The translations under genes were made by a program, and so were the position numbers. This document shows positions 1-6,235 of a stretch of DNA of 7,976 bases, piece by piece. Positions within the stretch are counted from its first letter, which is position 1. Each line of letters begins with the position of its first letter. The notes beneath the pieces were generated by a model, which saw only the letters and a program-made list of their open reading frames with translations, did no database searches and was not told the DNA's origin. The stretch is from Planctomycetota bacterium (GTDB lineage Bacteria; Planctomycetota; Planctomycetia; Planctomycetales; Planctomycetaceae), in assembly GCA_023429275.1 (NCBI GenBank), contig JAEYWB010000725.1:1-7976 (forward strand). The letters are read 5' to 3'.

Positions 1-74
1 GAACCTGACTGATTCTCGACATCGTCATTTTCGGTACCAGCCGCCTGGCCTTCTTCTGGTGATCCCTCCGTCAT
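1..74 (-). CDS. Possible 5' end of an unidentified gene, cut by the window edge
   Basis: Reading the minus strand from an ATG at 74, the frame stays open to the window edge for 24 complete codons. The peptide starts MTEGSPEEGQAAGTENDD: very acidic, hydrophilic and without hydrophobic residues to speak of, which would suit a disordered cytoplasmic N-terminus. It lies 84 bp downstream of, and on the same strand as, the small membrane protein gene ending at 159, so the two could be co-transcribed. Against it, there is no clear Shine-Dalgarno sequence before the ATG, and third codon positions are only about half G/C, lower than in the other genes here. No family can be named from this fragment. 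It could be chance open frame. Confidence 0.35.
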   Translation of the reverse strand, partial: MTEGSPEEGQAAGTENDDVENQSG

Positions 75-158
75 CGCGGCCAGACAAGAGATGGAATAGC
101 CCCTCGTCAGCTCCCTCCGATTGCGACAAGACTCATCGGCCACTGGAGAGACAGGGGA

Positions 159-368
159 TCACCGGCATCGCTGGATGGCTGACCACGTGATCCACACCCC
201 GTAGGCGACGCAGACCACCGGGACGGCAATCAACCACGGGTACGGAGGAGGCGACATCGAGAGGGCGAAGAGTGCCAGCGCCATTGCGGCGATCTGAGTC
301 ACCAACAACCCCAGAAGCATCGGCTTCGAGAATCCGTGCTTCGATACGCCGCCTGGAGGTTGAGTCAT
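159..368 (-). CDS. Small two-helix membrane protein, function unknown
   Basis: A 69-residue protein I do not recognise. After a short hydrophilic start containing two lysines and a histidine, it has two hydrophobic segments, roughly residues 16-38 and 43-65. A proline-rich turn (SPPPYP) joins them, and the protein ends in a short basic tail (QRCR). This pattern predicts a helical hairpin in the inner membrane, probably with both ends cytoplasmic by the positive-inside rule. The ATG at 368 is supported by GAGGTG a few bases upstream on the minus strand, and third-position G/C is high, as expected for a real gene here. It is divergent from the methyltransferase at 559. A possible next gene on the same strand starts at 74. 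No catalytic motif is visible, so no function is assigned. Confidence 0.6.
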   Translation of the reverse strand: MTQPPGGVSKHGFSKPMLLGLLVTQIAAMALALFALSMSPPPYPWLIAVPVVCVAYGVWITWSAIQRCR

Positions 369-546
369 CGCGTCACCTCTTCAACTGCCGACGTGGCCAT
401 CGACGGAACCCCGGCGACGCTTCGGCATGTTCAATGTCTCTCGGCCGGCGGGCAGCGTCAACGGCCTGACGAGACCTCGAATTCCTCTTGTCGCGTTTTG
501 CATAACTTCCATAGAGTCCGCCGATTCCCGCGGATTCGCTCACGGC

Positions 547-551
547 AAGGA
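547..551 (+). promoter_or_regulatory. Shine-Dalgarno site that selects the start at 559
   Basis: AAGGA sits seven bases before the ATG at 559. The longer open frame back to an ATG at 427 has no comparable site. Its extra 44 residues (for example SVNGLTRPRIPLVAFC) do not look like part of the family, so translation from 559 is preferred. Confidence 0.6.
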
Positions 552-558
552 TGCACGC

Positions 559-1251
559 ATGCGACCGAAGTCAACGTATCACAAGGGGGCCCTCGCCCCT
601 GTCAAATCGCTCGTCAGCAAGATCTTCTTCCGCGACCTGGTGAAGAGCACCAAGAACTTCGGGCATATCACCTGGGCGGGAAACCCCATCTGGCAGAACA
701 TCTTCGACCTGTGGACCACCCAGGAGACGATCTTCTCGCTCCGCCCGTCGCTGATCCTCGAGACGGGGACGAACCGCGGCGGCTCGTCGTTCTTTTACGC
801 CCAGCTGTTCGACCTGATCGGCGAAGGCCAGGTCATCACGGTCGACGTCGAGAAGCTGCACGACCTCAAGCACCCGCGGGTCAAGTGTCTCATCGGCAGC
901 TCGACCGGGGACGAGGTCTTCAGCCAGATGAAGAAGGCCGCCAAGGCCGCGAAGGGTCCCGTCATGGTGATCCTCGACAGCGATCACTCGGCCAAGCATG
1001 TCCGCGCGGAGCTCGAGCTCTACTCGGAACTGGTCACGCCGGGGAGCCTGATGCTCGTTCAGGACGGCGTCATCGACACCCTCGGCCGCTTCCGCCGCGG
1101 ACGCCCCGGACCGCTCAAGGCGCTGCACGACTTCCTCAAGACGCATCCCGAGTTCGAGATCGATACCGATCTCTGCACCCGGTTCCCGATCACGCACCAT
1201 CCGGACGGCTGGCTCCGCCGCCGCGCGCAGTCGCAGAAGGCAGCGGCCTGA
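559..1251 (+). CDS. CmcI / cephalosporin-hydroxylase-family SAM-dependent methyltransferase
   Basis: A 230-residue cytoplasmic protein, close to the usual length of the CmcI family (about 236 residues). Despite the family name, these are class I S-adenosylmethionine-dependent O-methyltransferase-like proteins, often acting on sugars or natural products. Visible signatures are the SAM-binding loop ETGTNRGGS at residues 68-76, the acidic end of the next strand (VITVDVE, D96), the DSDH motif at 140-143, and VQDG at 167-170. In CmcI an equivalent Asp plus a later Glu-Asp pair bind a metal ion; here the Glu is replaced by Gln (Q168-D169). The N-terminal region (residues 35-60) carries the typical W-x-G-x-P-I-W-Q stretch before the fold starts. 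It is followed on the same strand, after 167 bp, by a second methyltransferase, suggesting a shared substrate class, but the repeat between them makes strict co-transcription uncertain. The substrate cannot be read from sequence. Confidence 0.85.
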   Translation: MRPKSTYHKGALAPVKSLVSKIFFRDLVKSTKNFGHITWAGNPIWQNIFDLWTTQETIFSLRPSLILETGTNRGGSSFFYAQLFDLIGEGQVITVDVEKLHDLKHPRVKCLIGSSTGDEVFSQMKKAAKAAKGPVMVILDSDHSAKHVRAELELYSELVTPGSLMLVQDGVIDTLGRFRRGRPGPLKALHDFLKTHPEFEIDTDLCTRFPITHHPDGWLRRRAQSQKAAA

Positions 1252-1256
1252 CCAGG

Positions 1257-1379
1257 TTAGCCACAGAGGTCACAGAGAACACAGAGAGTTGCGAACGGCG
1301 GAAAGTGGCCTCCGAACCCGTCAGCCAGTCGTCCCTACGGTGATCGCCTCTCTAAGTCCTCTGTGCCCTCTGTGGCAAA
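1257..1379. repeat. Inverted-repeat element with tandem CACAGAG nonamer arms
   Basis: The left arm (1260-1286) and right arm (1350-1376) are 27 nt each and inverted, with four mismatches. Outside them another three bases match with one mismatch. Each arm is itself three tandem 9-mers: left cacagaggt, cacagagaa, cacagagag from 1262; right ctctaagtc, ctctgtgcc, ctctgtggc from 1350, the first right-hand unit having decayed. The 63-nt core has no gene. I see no target-site duplication. In RNA the arms would form a long stem that could end or pause transcription between the two methyltransferase genes. From memory, similar CACAGAG-based repeats are scattered through many environmental bacterial genomes; I cannot check that here. 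Confidence 0.8.
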
Positions 1380-1418
1380 AGAATCCGATTCTCTTTCAGA
1401 CATCCTTCGGAAATCGTC

Positions 1419-1997
1419 ATGCATCTCAACAGCCAACTCCTCCTCAAGAAGCATGGCCTGCACCTCTTCCGCCCGGGAGTCAAGGTGCTGGAGATCGGTC
1501 CTGACAATCATCCTTCGTCGTTCCGCAAGCTGATCGGCGACGTCGCGATGCAGTGGGATACGATCGATATCTTCGAAGACCCGCGTCTGACGTTCCGGAC
1601 CAACGGGGAATACAGCTTCCCGATCCCCGACAACACCTACGACATCGTCGTGTCGGGCCAGGTGGTCGAGCATGTCCGCAAGACGTGGGTCTGGATCAAG
1701 GAGCTCGCCCGCGTCTGCAAGCCGGGGGGCGCCGTCCTGACGATCAACCCGGTCAGCTGGGGTTACCACGAGGCCCCGATCGACTGCTGGCGGATCTATC
1801 CCGAAGGGATGAAGACGCTGCACGAAGAGGCCGGCCTCAAGACCGAGCTCAGCACGAGCGAGGCGCTCGAACCGTTCTCGAAGTCGGCCAAGCGGTTCGT
1901 GCGCGTCGTGTTCAACTCGCTGACCGGCCACCGCCGCGCGTCGCACGGCTTCCCGCCGATCGTCGACACGATCTCGATCGGGCGGAAGGCGGCCTGA
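1419..1997 (+). CDS. Class I SAM-dependent methyltransferase (methyltransferase type 11 family)
   Basis: A 192-residue cytoplasmic protein with the core of the small Rossmann-type methyltransferases. Motif I is VLEIGPD at residues 23-29, and an acidic residue ends the second strand (TIDIFED, D50). Motif IV is IPDNTYDIVVSGQVVEH at 69-85, and the post-motif is ARVCKPGGAVL at 97-107. The pattern matches proteins that methylate small molecules, lipids or sugars, or serve as glycan-cluster methyltransferases; specificity is not readable. The N-terminal cap is very short, and the C-terminal part after residue 115 is a variable substrate-binding region. The ribosome site is weak (CGGAAA about five bases before the ATG). 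It lies downstream of the CmcI-family gene on the same strand and ends six bases before the cloverleaf repeat, which may act as its terminator. Confidence 0.85.
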   Translation: MHLNSQLLLKKHGLHLFRPGVKVLEIGPDNHPSSFRKLIGDVAMQWDTIDIFEDPRLTFRTNGEYSFPIPDNTYDIVVSGQVVEHVRKTWVWIKELARVCKPGGAVLTINPVSWGYHEAPIDCWRIYPEGMKTLHEEAGLKTELSTSEALEPFSKSAKRFVRVVFNSLTGHRRASHGFPPIVDTISIGRKAA

Positions 1998-2002
1998 AAC
2001 TC

Positions 2003-2060
2003 ATTAGCCGCCGGGCGCTAGCCCACGGTTCAAACCGGACGCTTTCGCGTGCCGGCTAAT
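2003..2060. repeat. Cloverleaf-shaped inverted repeat between convergent genes
   Basis: An outer 8-bp perfect inverted repeat (ATTAGCCG at 2003-2010, CGGCTAAT at 2053-2060) encloses three consecutive small hairpins: GGGC-gcta-GCCC at 2013-2024, CGGT-tcaa-ACCG at 2026-2037, and ACGC-tttc-GCGT at 2039-2050. Each inner hairpin has a 4-bp stem and a 4-nt loop, so the whole 58-nt unit folds as a compact four-way junction on either strand. It fills the gap between the methyltransferase stop at 1997 and the kinase stop codon starting at 2062, sharing one base with the latter. The symmetry and placement suit a dispersed REP-like element serving as a bidirectional transcription end. There is no U-tract. 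Confidence 0.75.
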
Positions 2061-2863
2061 CAACTCGCCCGCATTGCCGCGTTCTGGTGAACGATCGGGG
2101 CCACCGCGAGCGGCAGCTTGATCGTGAAGGCCGTTCCCTGGCCGGGGACGCTTTCGACGCGGATGCGGCCGCGGTGGCTGTCGACCACCTGCTTGCAGAG
2201 CGAAAGCCCCAGGCCCGTTCCCCCCTGGCCGCGCTCGTCCGGCTTCTTCGTCGTGTAGAACGGCTCGAAGATGTGCGGGAGCTTCTCGGCCGGGATGCCG
2301 CTCCCCGTGTCCCGGACCATGATCTCCGCAAAGCCTTCTTCCGCGTTGCGGCGGACACTCACGGTCAGGTTTCCGCCATTCGGCATCGCCTGGCGGGCAT
2401 TGACGATCAGGTTCAGGATCACCTGCTGCACCTGGCCGGCGTTGATCTCCGCATAGACGTCCGGTGCAAGCTGCGGCTCGAGCCGGACCCGGTGCATCTG
2501 CAGGTCCTTCTCCACCAGCACGAGAACGTCTTCGACGAGCCGTGCGACATTGAGCGACTCGCGGTGGTCTCCCTTGGCCCGAGCGAAGGCGAGCATCCCG
2601 GTCGTCATCCGCGACGCCCGCTGGCCGGCGGCGAGGATCTTCTCGAACGCCTTGTCCCGATCGGCGGGCTGCTTGTGCCGCAGACCCATCTTCGCGTAGT
2701 TGATGACCGTCATCAGGATGTTGTTGAACTCGTGCGTCATCGATGAGCTGAGCGCCCCGATTGACACCATTTTCTGGGCGTGCAGGAGCTGCGACTTCAA
2801 CTGGGCGATCTCCGCCAGCAGGTCAGCCACCTTTGCGGACTCTTCCGAAATTGCCCCGCTCAT
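2060..2863 (-). CDS. Orphan NtrB-type sensor histidine kinase without a sensor domain
   Basis: A 267-residue soluble histidine kinase that should autophosphorylate and pass phosphate to a response regulator. Residues 7-33 form a leucine-rich heptad stretch, probably a coiled coil, running straight into the dimerisation/phosphoacceptor helix with H44 in SSSMTHEFNN. The ATPase domain follows. Its N box lies at 144-160 (N151 and N155 in VILNLIVNARQAM), its G1 box is DTGSGIP at 185-191, its F box is IFEPFYTTK at 198-206, and its G2 box is GQGGTGLGLSL at 212-222. The H-E-F-N-N motif and FYTTK are typical of the NtrB/HPK4 group. There is no PAS, GAF or membrane segment, so the input must come through the N-terminal coil or a partner protein. 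No response regulator is nearby. The ATG at 2863 has GAGGG four bases upstream. Confidence 0.9.
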   Translation of the reverse strand: MSGAISEESAKVADLLAEIAQLKSQLLHAQKMVSIGALSSSMTHEFNNILMTVINYAKMGLRHKQPADRDKAFEKILAAGQRASRMTTGMLAFARAKGDHRESLNVARLVEDVLVLVEKDLQMHRVRLEPQLAPDVYAEINAGQVQQVILNLIVNARQAMPNGGNLTVSVRRNAEEGFAEIMVRDTGSGIPAEKLPHIFEPFYTTKKPDERGQGGTGLGLSLCKQVVDSHRGRIRVESVPGQGTAFTIKLPLAVAPIVHQNAAMRAS

Positions 2864-2999
2864 CCATCCCTCGCGGTCTTTTATCTGTCAGCGTCACCCG
2901 GCTTGAGAGTTATCGAGAGGCCGCGCGGGCGAATCCAATCCCACGCCCGGTTTTCGAGATTGCAACGGGAGAATCCCATTCTTACCCGCGGCGAGCTTT

Positions 3000-3029
3000 C
3001 CCTGTCTCCGCCGCCGATTGGAGACAGGG
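3000..3029. repeat. Perfect 10-bp inverted repeat with 10-nt loop
   Basis: CCCTGTCTCC at 3000-3009 is exactly complementary to GGAGACAGGG at 3020-3029, with loop GCCGCCGATT. The stem is strong, but there is no T-run on either side, so it is not a standard intrinsic terminator in either direction. It lies 134 bp upstream of the kinase start and 321 bp upstream of the secreted-protein start. It could be a protein-binding operator, a stable hairpin in a leader RNA or small RNA, or the remnant of a repeat. Confidence 0.6.
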
Positions 3030-3338
3030 CGAACGGGGAGTGACCGAAAGACCGCGGCCGGTTTGCGGGTTACAGAAGCTGGGCAGGATGAGAAAATTTC
3101 TCCACTCGAGTTTCCGGACGATCGCCGCAAGCGCGAATGTTGCGGAACCGAGGATTGCGAGGCCGCTTTCCTCAAGTGGCGGCAAACTGGAGAGGGAGCG
3201 TCGACATTCTCGCGAATACGAAAGACGCGGGCTCCGGCGCGGGAATCCGGTGGTTCTGCAGAGTTGTCGGGACATCGTTCCGCCCTGCGTCAAATGGGGG
3301 AATAACAATTGCGAGTTCGCCGCTGACCGCCCGTTTGC

Positions 3339-3346
3339 GGAGGTGA
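3339..3346 (+). promoter_or_regulatory. Full-length Shine-Dalgarno site of the secreted-protein gene
   Basis: GGAGGTGA, an unbroken eight-base match to the usual 16S anti-Shine-Dalgarno sequence, ends four bases before the ATG at 3351. It is the strongest ribosome site in the window and fixes that start. Confidence 0.75.
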
Positions 3347-3350
3347 CTCG

Positions 3351-5276
3351 ATGCGAAACAACGGACTGCGCACTTTTCTCGCCTGGTCGCTCGTCGCGAC
3401 GTCGGTGAGCCTGCGCCCCGCATTCGCCCCGGTCGATTCCGCGGCCGCCCGCGCCGACGCACCGGAACTCCCGCCGATCCTCGTTCCTCCGTTGGACGAC
3501 AGCACGGCCGTTCCGTACACGCCCCCTTCCACTTCGCCCGGTTCTCCTTCGACGATCCCCGTCCTCCCCCCGACGACGCGGCCTCCCGCTCCGGCGACGA
3601 CCATCCCCGAGCGAGTCCGGAAGGTCACCCCGCTCGACGTCGAGTCGGTCCCGCTCCCGGACTCCCGCTCGACGATCCCCGGGACGCCGCTCCCTCTCAC
3701 CCCCTCGCCGGACAGCCCGTCGACAATCCCTTATTCACCCACTCCTGGCCCCACCCCTTTCCCTTCGACCGTCCCGTACGGCGCGGGCTACAGCTCGGGG
3801 CCGGGCCCGATGGCTGGAACTCCGGCGGGATTCGGACTGCACATCGTCATCGGGGAGGACTTCGCGAATCCGTTCGTCTACCAGCAGCGGACCGACCAGG
3901 GGCCGATCCAGGACTGCATTCTCGGAGCGCGGGTCCAGGGAAGCCAGACGACCGACACGCAGACGCGGATCAATTTCCGGCCGAGCGACCGGATCGGGCT
4001 GGCGCAGCTCGAACTGACCGGGAACACTCGGAATCAGACCCGGGCCATGACCCCCCAGGCGGCGATCGATACGACGGGGGACTCGCGATTCCTGGTCAGC
4101 AAGGCGATCGAGTTCACGGGCGAGGTCGTGTCGACCCGCAGTCCGGCGGCATTCCTCAATATTTCGCAGCAGACGGTCGGCGCGCAGACGCAGCTGACCG
4201 GCATCCCGCTGCTCGGTCCGCTCGCGAGTGCCTACGCCGTGTCGCAGGCGGAGCAGCGTCGCCCCGAGGCGGAGCGGATCGCGGCCTACAAGATCACCGA
4301 GCAGGTGGTTCCGCAGTTCAATACGCTGGTCGACGCGGAGCTCGTGAAGCTGAACGAGGCGATCGCCGACATTCGCCCGAAGCTCCAGAAGGCGAACGTC
4401 GTTCCGATCGCGCTCCAGGCCCGCAGTTCGGAGCAGGCGCTCACACTCAGCGTGCGGCTCTCCCCCGGCGAGGAGGCGAGCGGTCCCCCTCCCTGCCTCG
4501 AGCGGGGGCTGTCGATCGCCGTTCACGAGACGCTCGTGGAAGGGCTTCTGGCCCAGGCCCGGCTCGGGGGGCTCTCGATCCCCGACACGCACCTCGCCCG
4601 AATCGGAAGCCAGATCGGCGGCCTGCTGGGCAAACCGGTCGAAGATCCCGCGGCCCCAGGCGAGCCGATGGTGACCTTGATCCTGGCCCGGCAGGACCCC
4701 GTGATGCTGCGGTTCCAGGAAGGGCGGGTCGAGCTGAAACTGACGACCGCCATCCAGCCGGTCACCGGGCCGCGGCTTTCCGACCGGGTCATCACAGTTC
4801 CCCTCCAGGTGACATTCGGAGCGGATGCGATCCAGATCGAGCCGGAGCATGTCCATGTCAAGGCGACCGACCCGTCCGCCGATGCGGCGGCGAATGAGCT
4901 GATTCGCCAGGGAGTGATCCACCAGTTCAAGCCGATCTCAATCGCGCGAAGCTTTTCGGTTCCGCTCAGCGGCGGCCGGACCCTGCCCGTTTCGGTCGCA
5001 TCGGTCGAGGCCGAGTCGGGCTGGCTCATCATCCGGCTGGAGTCACGAGGGGCGAATCCCGGCACGATCGAGCGGAACGGCCCCGCGCCGCCAACGGCCC
5101 CCTACGGCGCCCCGCCCAACCTCGGATCTCCCGTCCCATCGACGATTCCGTCCCAGGTGCCGACGGGGCCGCTCCTCGTGCCGCAGCCCGATCCGGCGCA
5201 GTCGATGCAGCCTCCGTCGCGGTTCGGCTTCCGTCCGTTCAACACCCGCTTTCGTTACCGCGCTGTGGGGCGATAG
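3351..5276 (+). CDS. Large exported protein with proline-rich S-T-I-P arms, function unknown
   Basis: A 641-residue protein with a probable Sec signal peptide: basic start (R2, R7), hydrophobic core about residues 8-21, and an Ala-rich exit. AFA at 24-26 is followed by proline, which signal peptidase dislikes, so cleavage after ARA (residue 35) is an alternative. Residues 38-160 are a proline/serine/threonine linker with repeated S/T-T-I/V-P units at 67, 83, 107, 124 and 139. A sixth unit is at 597 in a proline-rich C-terminal arm, which ends in an Arg/Phe-rich tail (FRYRAVGR). Between them, about 161-570, is a globular region of alternating beta-like segments with a helical stretch around 295-340 (AEQRRPEAERIAAYK). 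I recognise no enzyme motif and see only two cysteines. The architecture resembles planctomycete periplasmic or surface proteins of unknown function. It looks monocistronic; the next gene is convergent. Confidence 0.8.
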   Translation: MRNNGLRTFLAWSLVATSVSLRPAFAPVDSAAARADAPELPPILVPPLDDSTAVPYTPPSTSPGSPSTIPVLPPTTRPPAPATTIPERVRKVTPLDVESVPLPDSRSTIPGTPLPLTPSPDSPSTIPYSPTPGPTPFPSTVPYGAGYSSGPGPMAGTPAGFGLHIVIGEDFANPFVYQQRTDQGPIQDCILGARVQGSQTTDTQTRINFRPSDRIGLAQLELTGNTRNQTRAMTPQAAIDTTGDSRFLVSKAIEFTGEVVSTRSPAAFLNISQQTVGAQTQLTGIPLLGPLASAYAVSQAEQRRPEAERIAAYKITEQVVPQFNTLVDAELVKLNEAIADIRPKLQKANVVPIALQARSSEQALTLSVRLSPGEEASGPPPCLERGLSIAVHETLVEGLLAQARLGGLSIPDTHLARIGSQIGGLLGKPVEDPAAPGEPMVTLILARQDPVMLRFQEGRVELKLTTAIQPVTGPRLSDRVITVPLQVTFGADAIQIEPEHVHVKATDPSADAAANELIRQGVIHQFKPISIARSFSVPLSGGRTLPVSVASVEAESGWLIIRLESRGANPGTIERNGPAPPTAPYGAPPNLGSPVPSTIPSQVPTGPLLVPQPDPAQSMQPPSRFGFRPFNTRFRYRAVGR

Positions 5277-5337
5277 AGCCTGGTCCATTCCATCGGAACG
5301 TCGCCCGCGACTCCGCATTCCGTTCGAACGAACCGGA

Positions 5338-6120
5338 TCAGTTCTTGAGGGAGAACGGCGTGAAGTTCGTATCGGTGTCGTAGAAGTCCTCCTGCTCCGC
5401 ACGCTTCAGGAAGTTCACGACCAGATAGGTCAGCGGCGTAAAGAGAACTTCGACCAGGACCTTGAGCGCCCAGTTGGTCAGGATCGCCTCGAACATCGTT
5501 GTCTTCCAGGTCCCCCAGAAGGCGATCGGGAGGAAGACCATGCTGTCGACCCCCTGTCCGACGATCGTGGAGCCGATCGTCCTCATCCACAGGAAACGGC
5601 CGTTCGTCCAGAGCTTCATCTTCGCCATGACGTAGGAGTTGGCGAAATCTCCGCACCAGAACGCAATCGGCGAGGCGAGCATGATCCGCCATCCGTTGCC
5701 GAAGACGTACTCGAGCGCGGGCTGAAGATCGCGCACGTATCCGTCACTGTTCTGCGGGGGCATCCAGAGGATCACGAGCGTCATGAGCGTCGCGAACAGC
5801 AGAGCTCCAAATCCCGCCCAGATGACCCGCCGCGAGCGGGCGTAACCGTACACTTCGGTCAGGACGTCGCCGAAGATGTAGCTGATCGGGAAGAACAGGT
5901 GTCCGGCCGGGATGACGAGGGCCGCGCCGAGGAACGGAAGCGAGAACGGCAGATCGATCTGCGACTTCTTGCCGGGACCGATGAGGTTCGAGCAGAGCAG
6001 GACCGTGACGAAGCCGACCATCACGAGGTCGAAGTACCTGTAGTTCCGGGCTCGATCTGCCTGGGTGTGCCTCGCGTGAGGATCGACGGCCGGCGCGGGG
6101 GGAAGAGTGTCCATGTTCAC
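5338..6120 (-). CDS. yhhQ: Queuosine precursor transporter, YhhQ/VUT family
   Basis: A 260-residue inner-membrane protein of the YhhQ (QPTR, formerly DUF165/VUT) family, which imports queuosine precursors such as preQ0/preQ1 or queuine for tRNA wobble-base modification. Family signatures are FPISYIFGDVLTEVYGY at residues 77-93, with D85 and E89 inside the second or third helix, and RTIGSTIVGQGVDS at 180-193. Hydrophobic segments are about 30-48, 62-84, 97-119, 146-166, 183-203 and 214-236, giving six helices. The hydrophilic N-terminus of about 28 residues makes it longer than the E. coli protein (about 221). The open frame begins with GTG at 6120, with AGGT six bases upstream. An in-frame ATG at 6114 would remove only two residues. 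It converges with the secreted-protein gene and is divergent from the sulfite reductase gene. No other queuosine gene is in view. Confidence 0.9.
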   Translation of the reverse strand: MNMDTLPPAPAVDPHARHTQADRARNYRYFDLVMVGFVTVLLCSNLIGPGKKSQIDLPFSLPFLGAALVIPAGHLFFPISYIFGDVLTEVYGYARSRRVIWAGFGALLFATLMTLVILWMPPQNSDGYVRDLQPALEYVFGNGWRIMLASPIAFWCGDFANSYVMAKMKLWTNGRFLWMRTIGSTIVGQGVDSMVFLPIAFWGTWKTTMFEAILTNWALKVLVEVLFTPLTYLVVNFLKRAEQEDFYDTDTNFTPFSLKN

Positions 6121-6148
6121 GGCATGACCTGGGATAAAGGAGGACGCG

Positions 6149-6222
6149 CCGGTGTTCGGGACCGGTCGGCAGCGGAGAGGGCCCCGCTGCGGCGGAGTCT
6201 CGCGTGTGCGGCTCGCGGAGAC
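6149..6222 (-). promoter_or_regulatory. Three successive hairpins in the putative yhhQ leader
   Basis: Three inverted repeats follow one another: CCGGT/ACCGG at 6149-6153 and 6161-6165, GCAGCGG/CCGCTGC at 6169-6175 and 6184-6190, and GTCTCGCG/CGCGGAGAC at 6197-6204 and 6214-6222, the last with one bulged base. They start 28 bp upstream of the GTG start of yhhQ, so they would fold in its 5' untranslated RNA. In a GC-rich genome some short stems arise by chance. Regulation is only a possibility. Confidence 0.3.
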
Positions 6223-6235
6223 TTGTTACGCGGGG

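Larger units (their letters stand above)
2864..3350. other. 487-bp intergenic region between divergent genes
   Basis: This spacer must hold the promoters of the kinase (minus strand) and the secreted protein (plus strand). The open frames crossing it overlap one another on both strands and encode arginine- and serine-rich peptides with no family character, so I call none of them genes. What stands out is a perfect hairpin at 3000-3029 and a 13-bp near-palindrome GAGAAAATTTCTC at 3090-3102. No confident -35/-10 pair could be chosen by eye. Confidence 0.5.

Noticed and set aside
9..62. A hydrophobic peptide ending in a stop at 60-62 (LILDIVIFGTSRLAFFW), suggesting the C-terminus of a membrane protein on the plus strand
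   Set aside because: An in-frame stop at 6-8 closes the frame immediately upstream, so it would need a frameshift at the very edge. It is more likely the complement of the minus-strand frame.
336..1343. A 335-codon plus-strand frame overlapping the CmcI-family methyltransferase
   Set aside because: It is an out-of-frame shadow rich in Arg, Pro and His. The other frame carries the conserved methyltransferase motifs.
2003..2060. tRNA gene, suggested by the cloverleaf fold and a GGTTCAAACC stretch resembling a T-arm
   Set aside because: At 58 nt it is too short, all inner stems are 4 bp with 4-nt loops, there is no anticodon loop of seven or CCA-proximal acceptor stem, and the T-arm geometry fails.
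3088..3408. A short frame starting MRKFLHSSF with a possible ribosome site in the large spacer
   Set aside because: It runs 58 bp into the secreted-protein gene, is Arg/Ser-rich and shows no domain. Its start falls on the GAGAAAATTTCTC near-palindrome, which is more simply explained as a site.
3735..4922. A 395-codon antisense open frame inside the secreted-protein gene
   Set aside because: It is arginine- and leucine-rich with no ribosome site or motif. The sense gene has a signal peptide and a full Shine-Dalgarno site.
5321..5330. Palindrome CGTTCGAACG between the convergent secreted-protein and yhhQ genes, considered as a terminator
   Set aside because: There is no loop and no T-run, and ten-base palindromes are expected occasionally. 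Nothing else in the 61-bp gap looks like a terminator.
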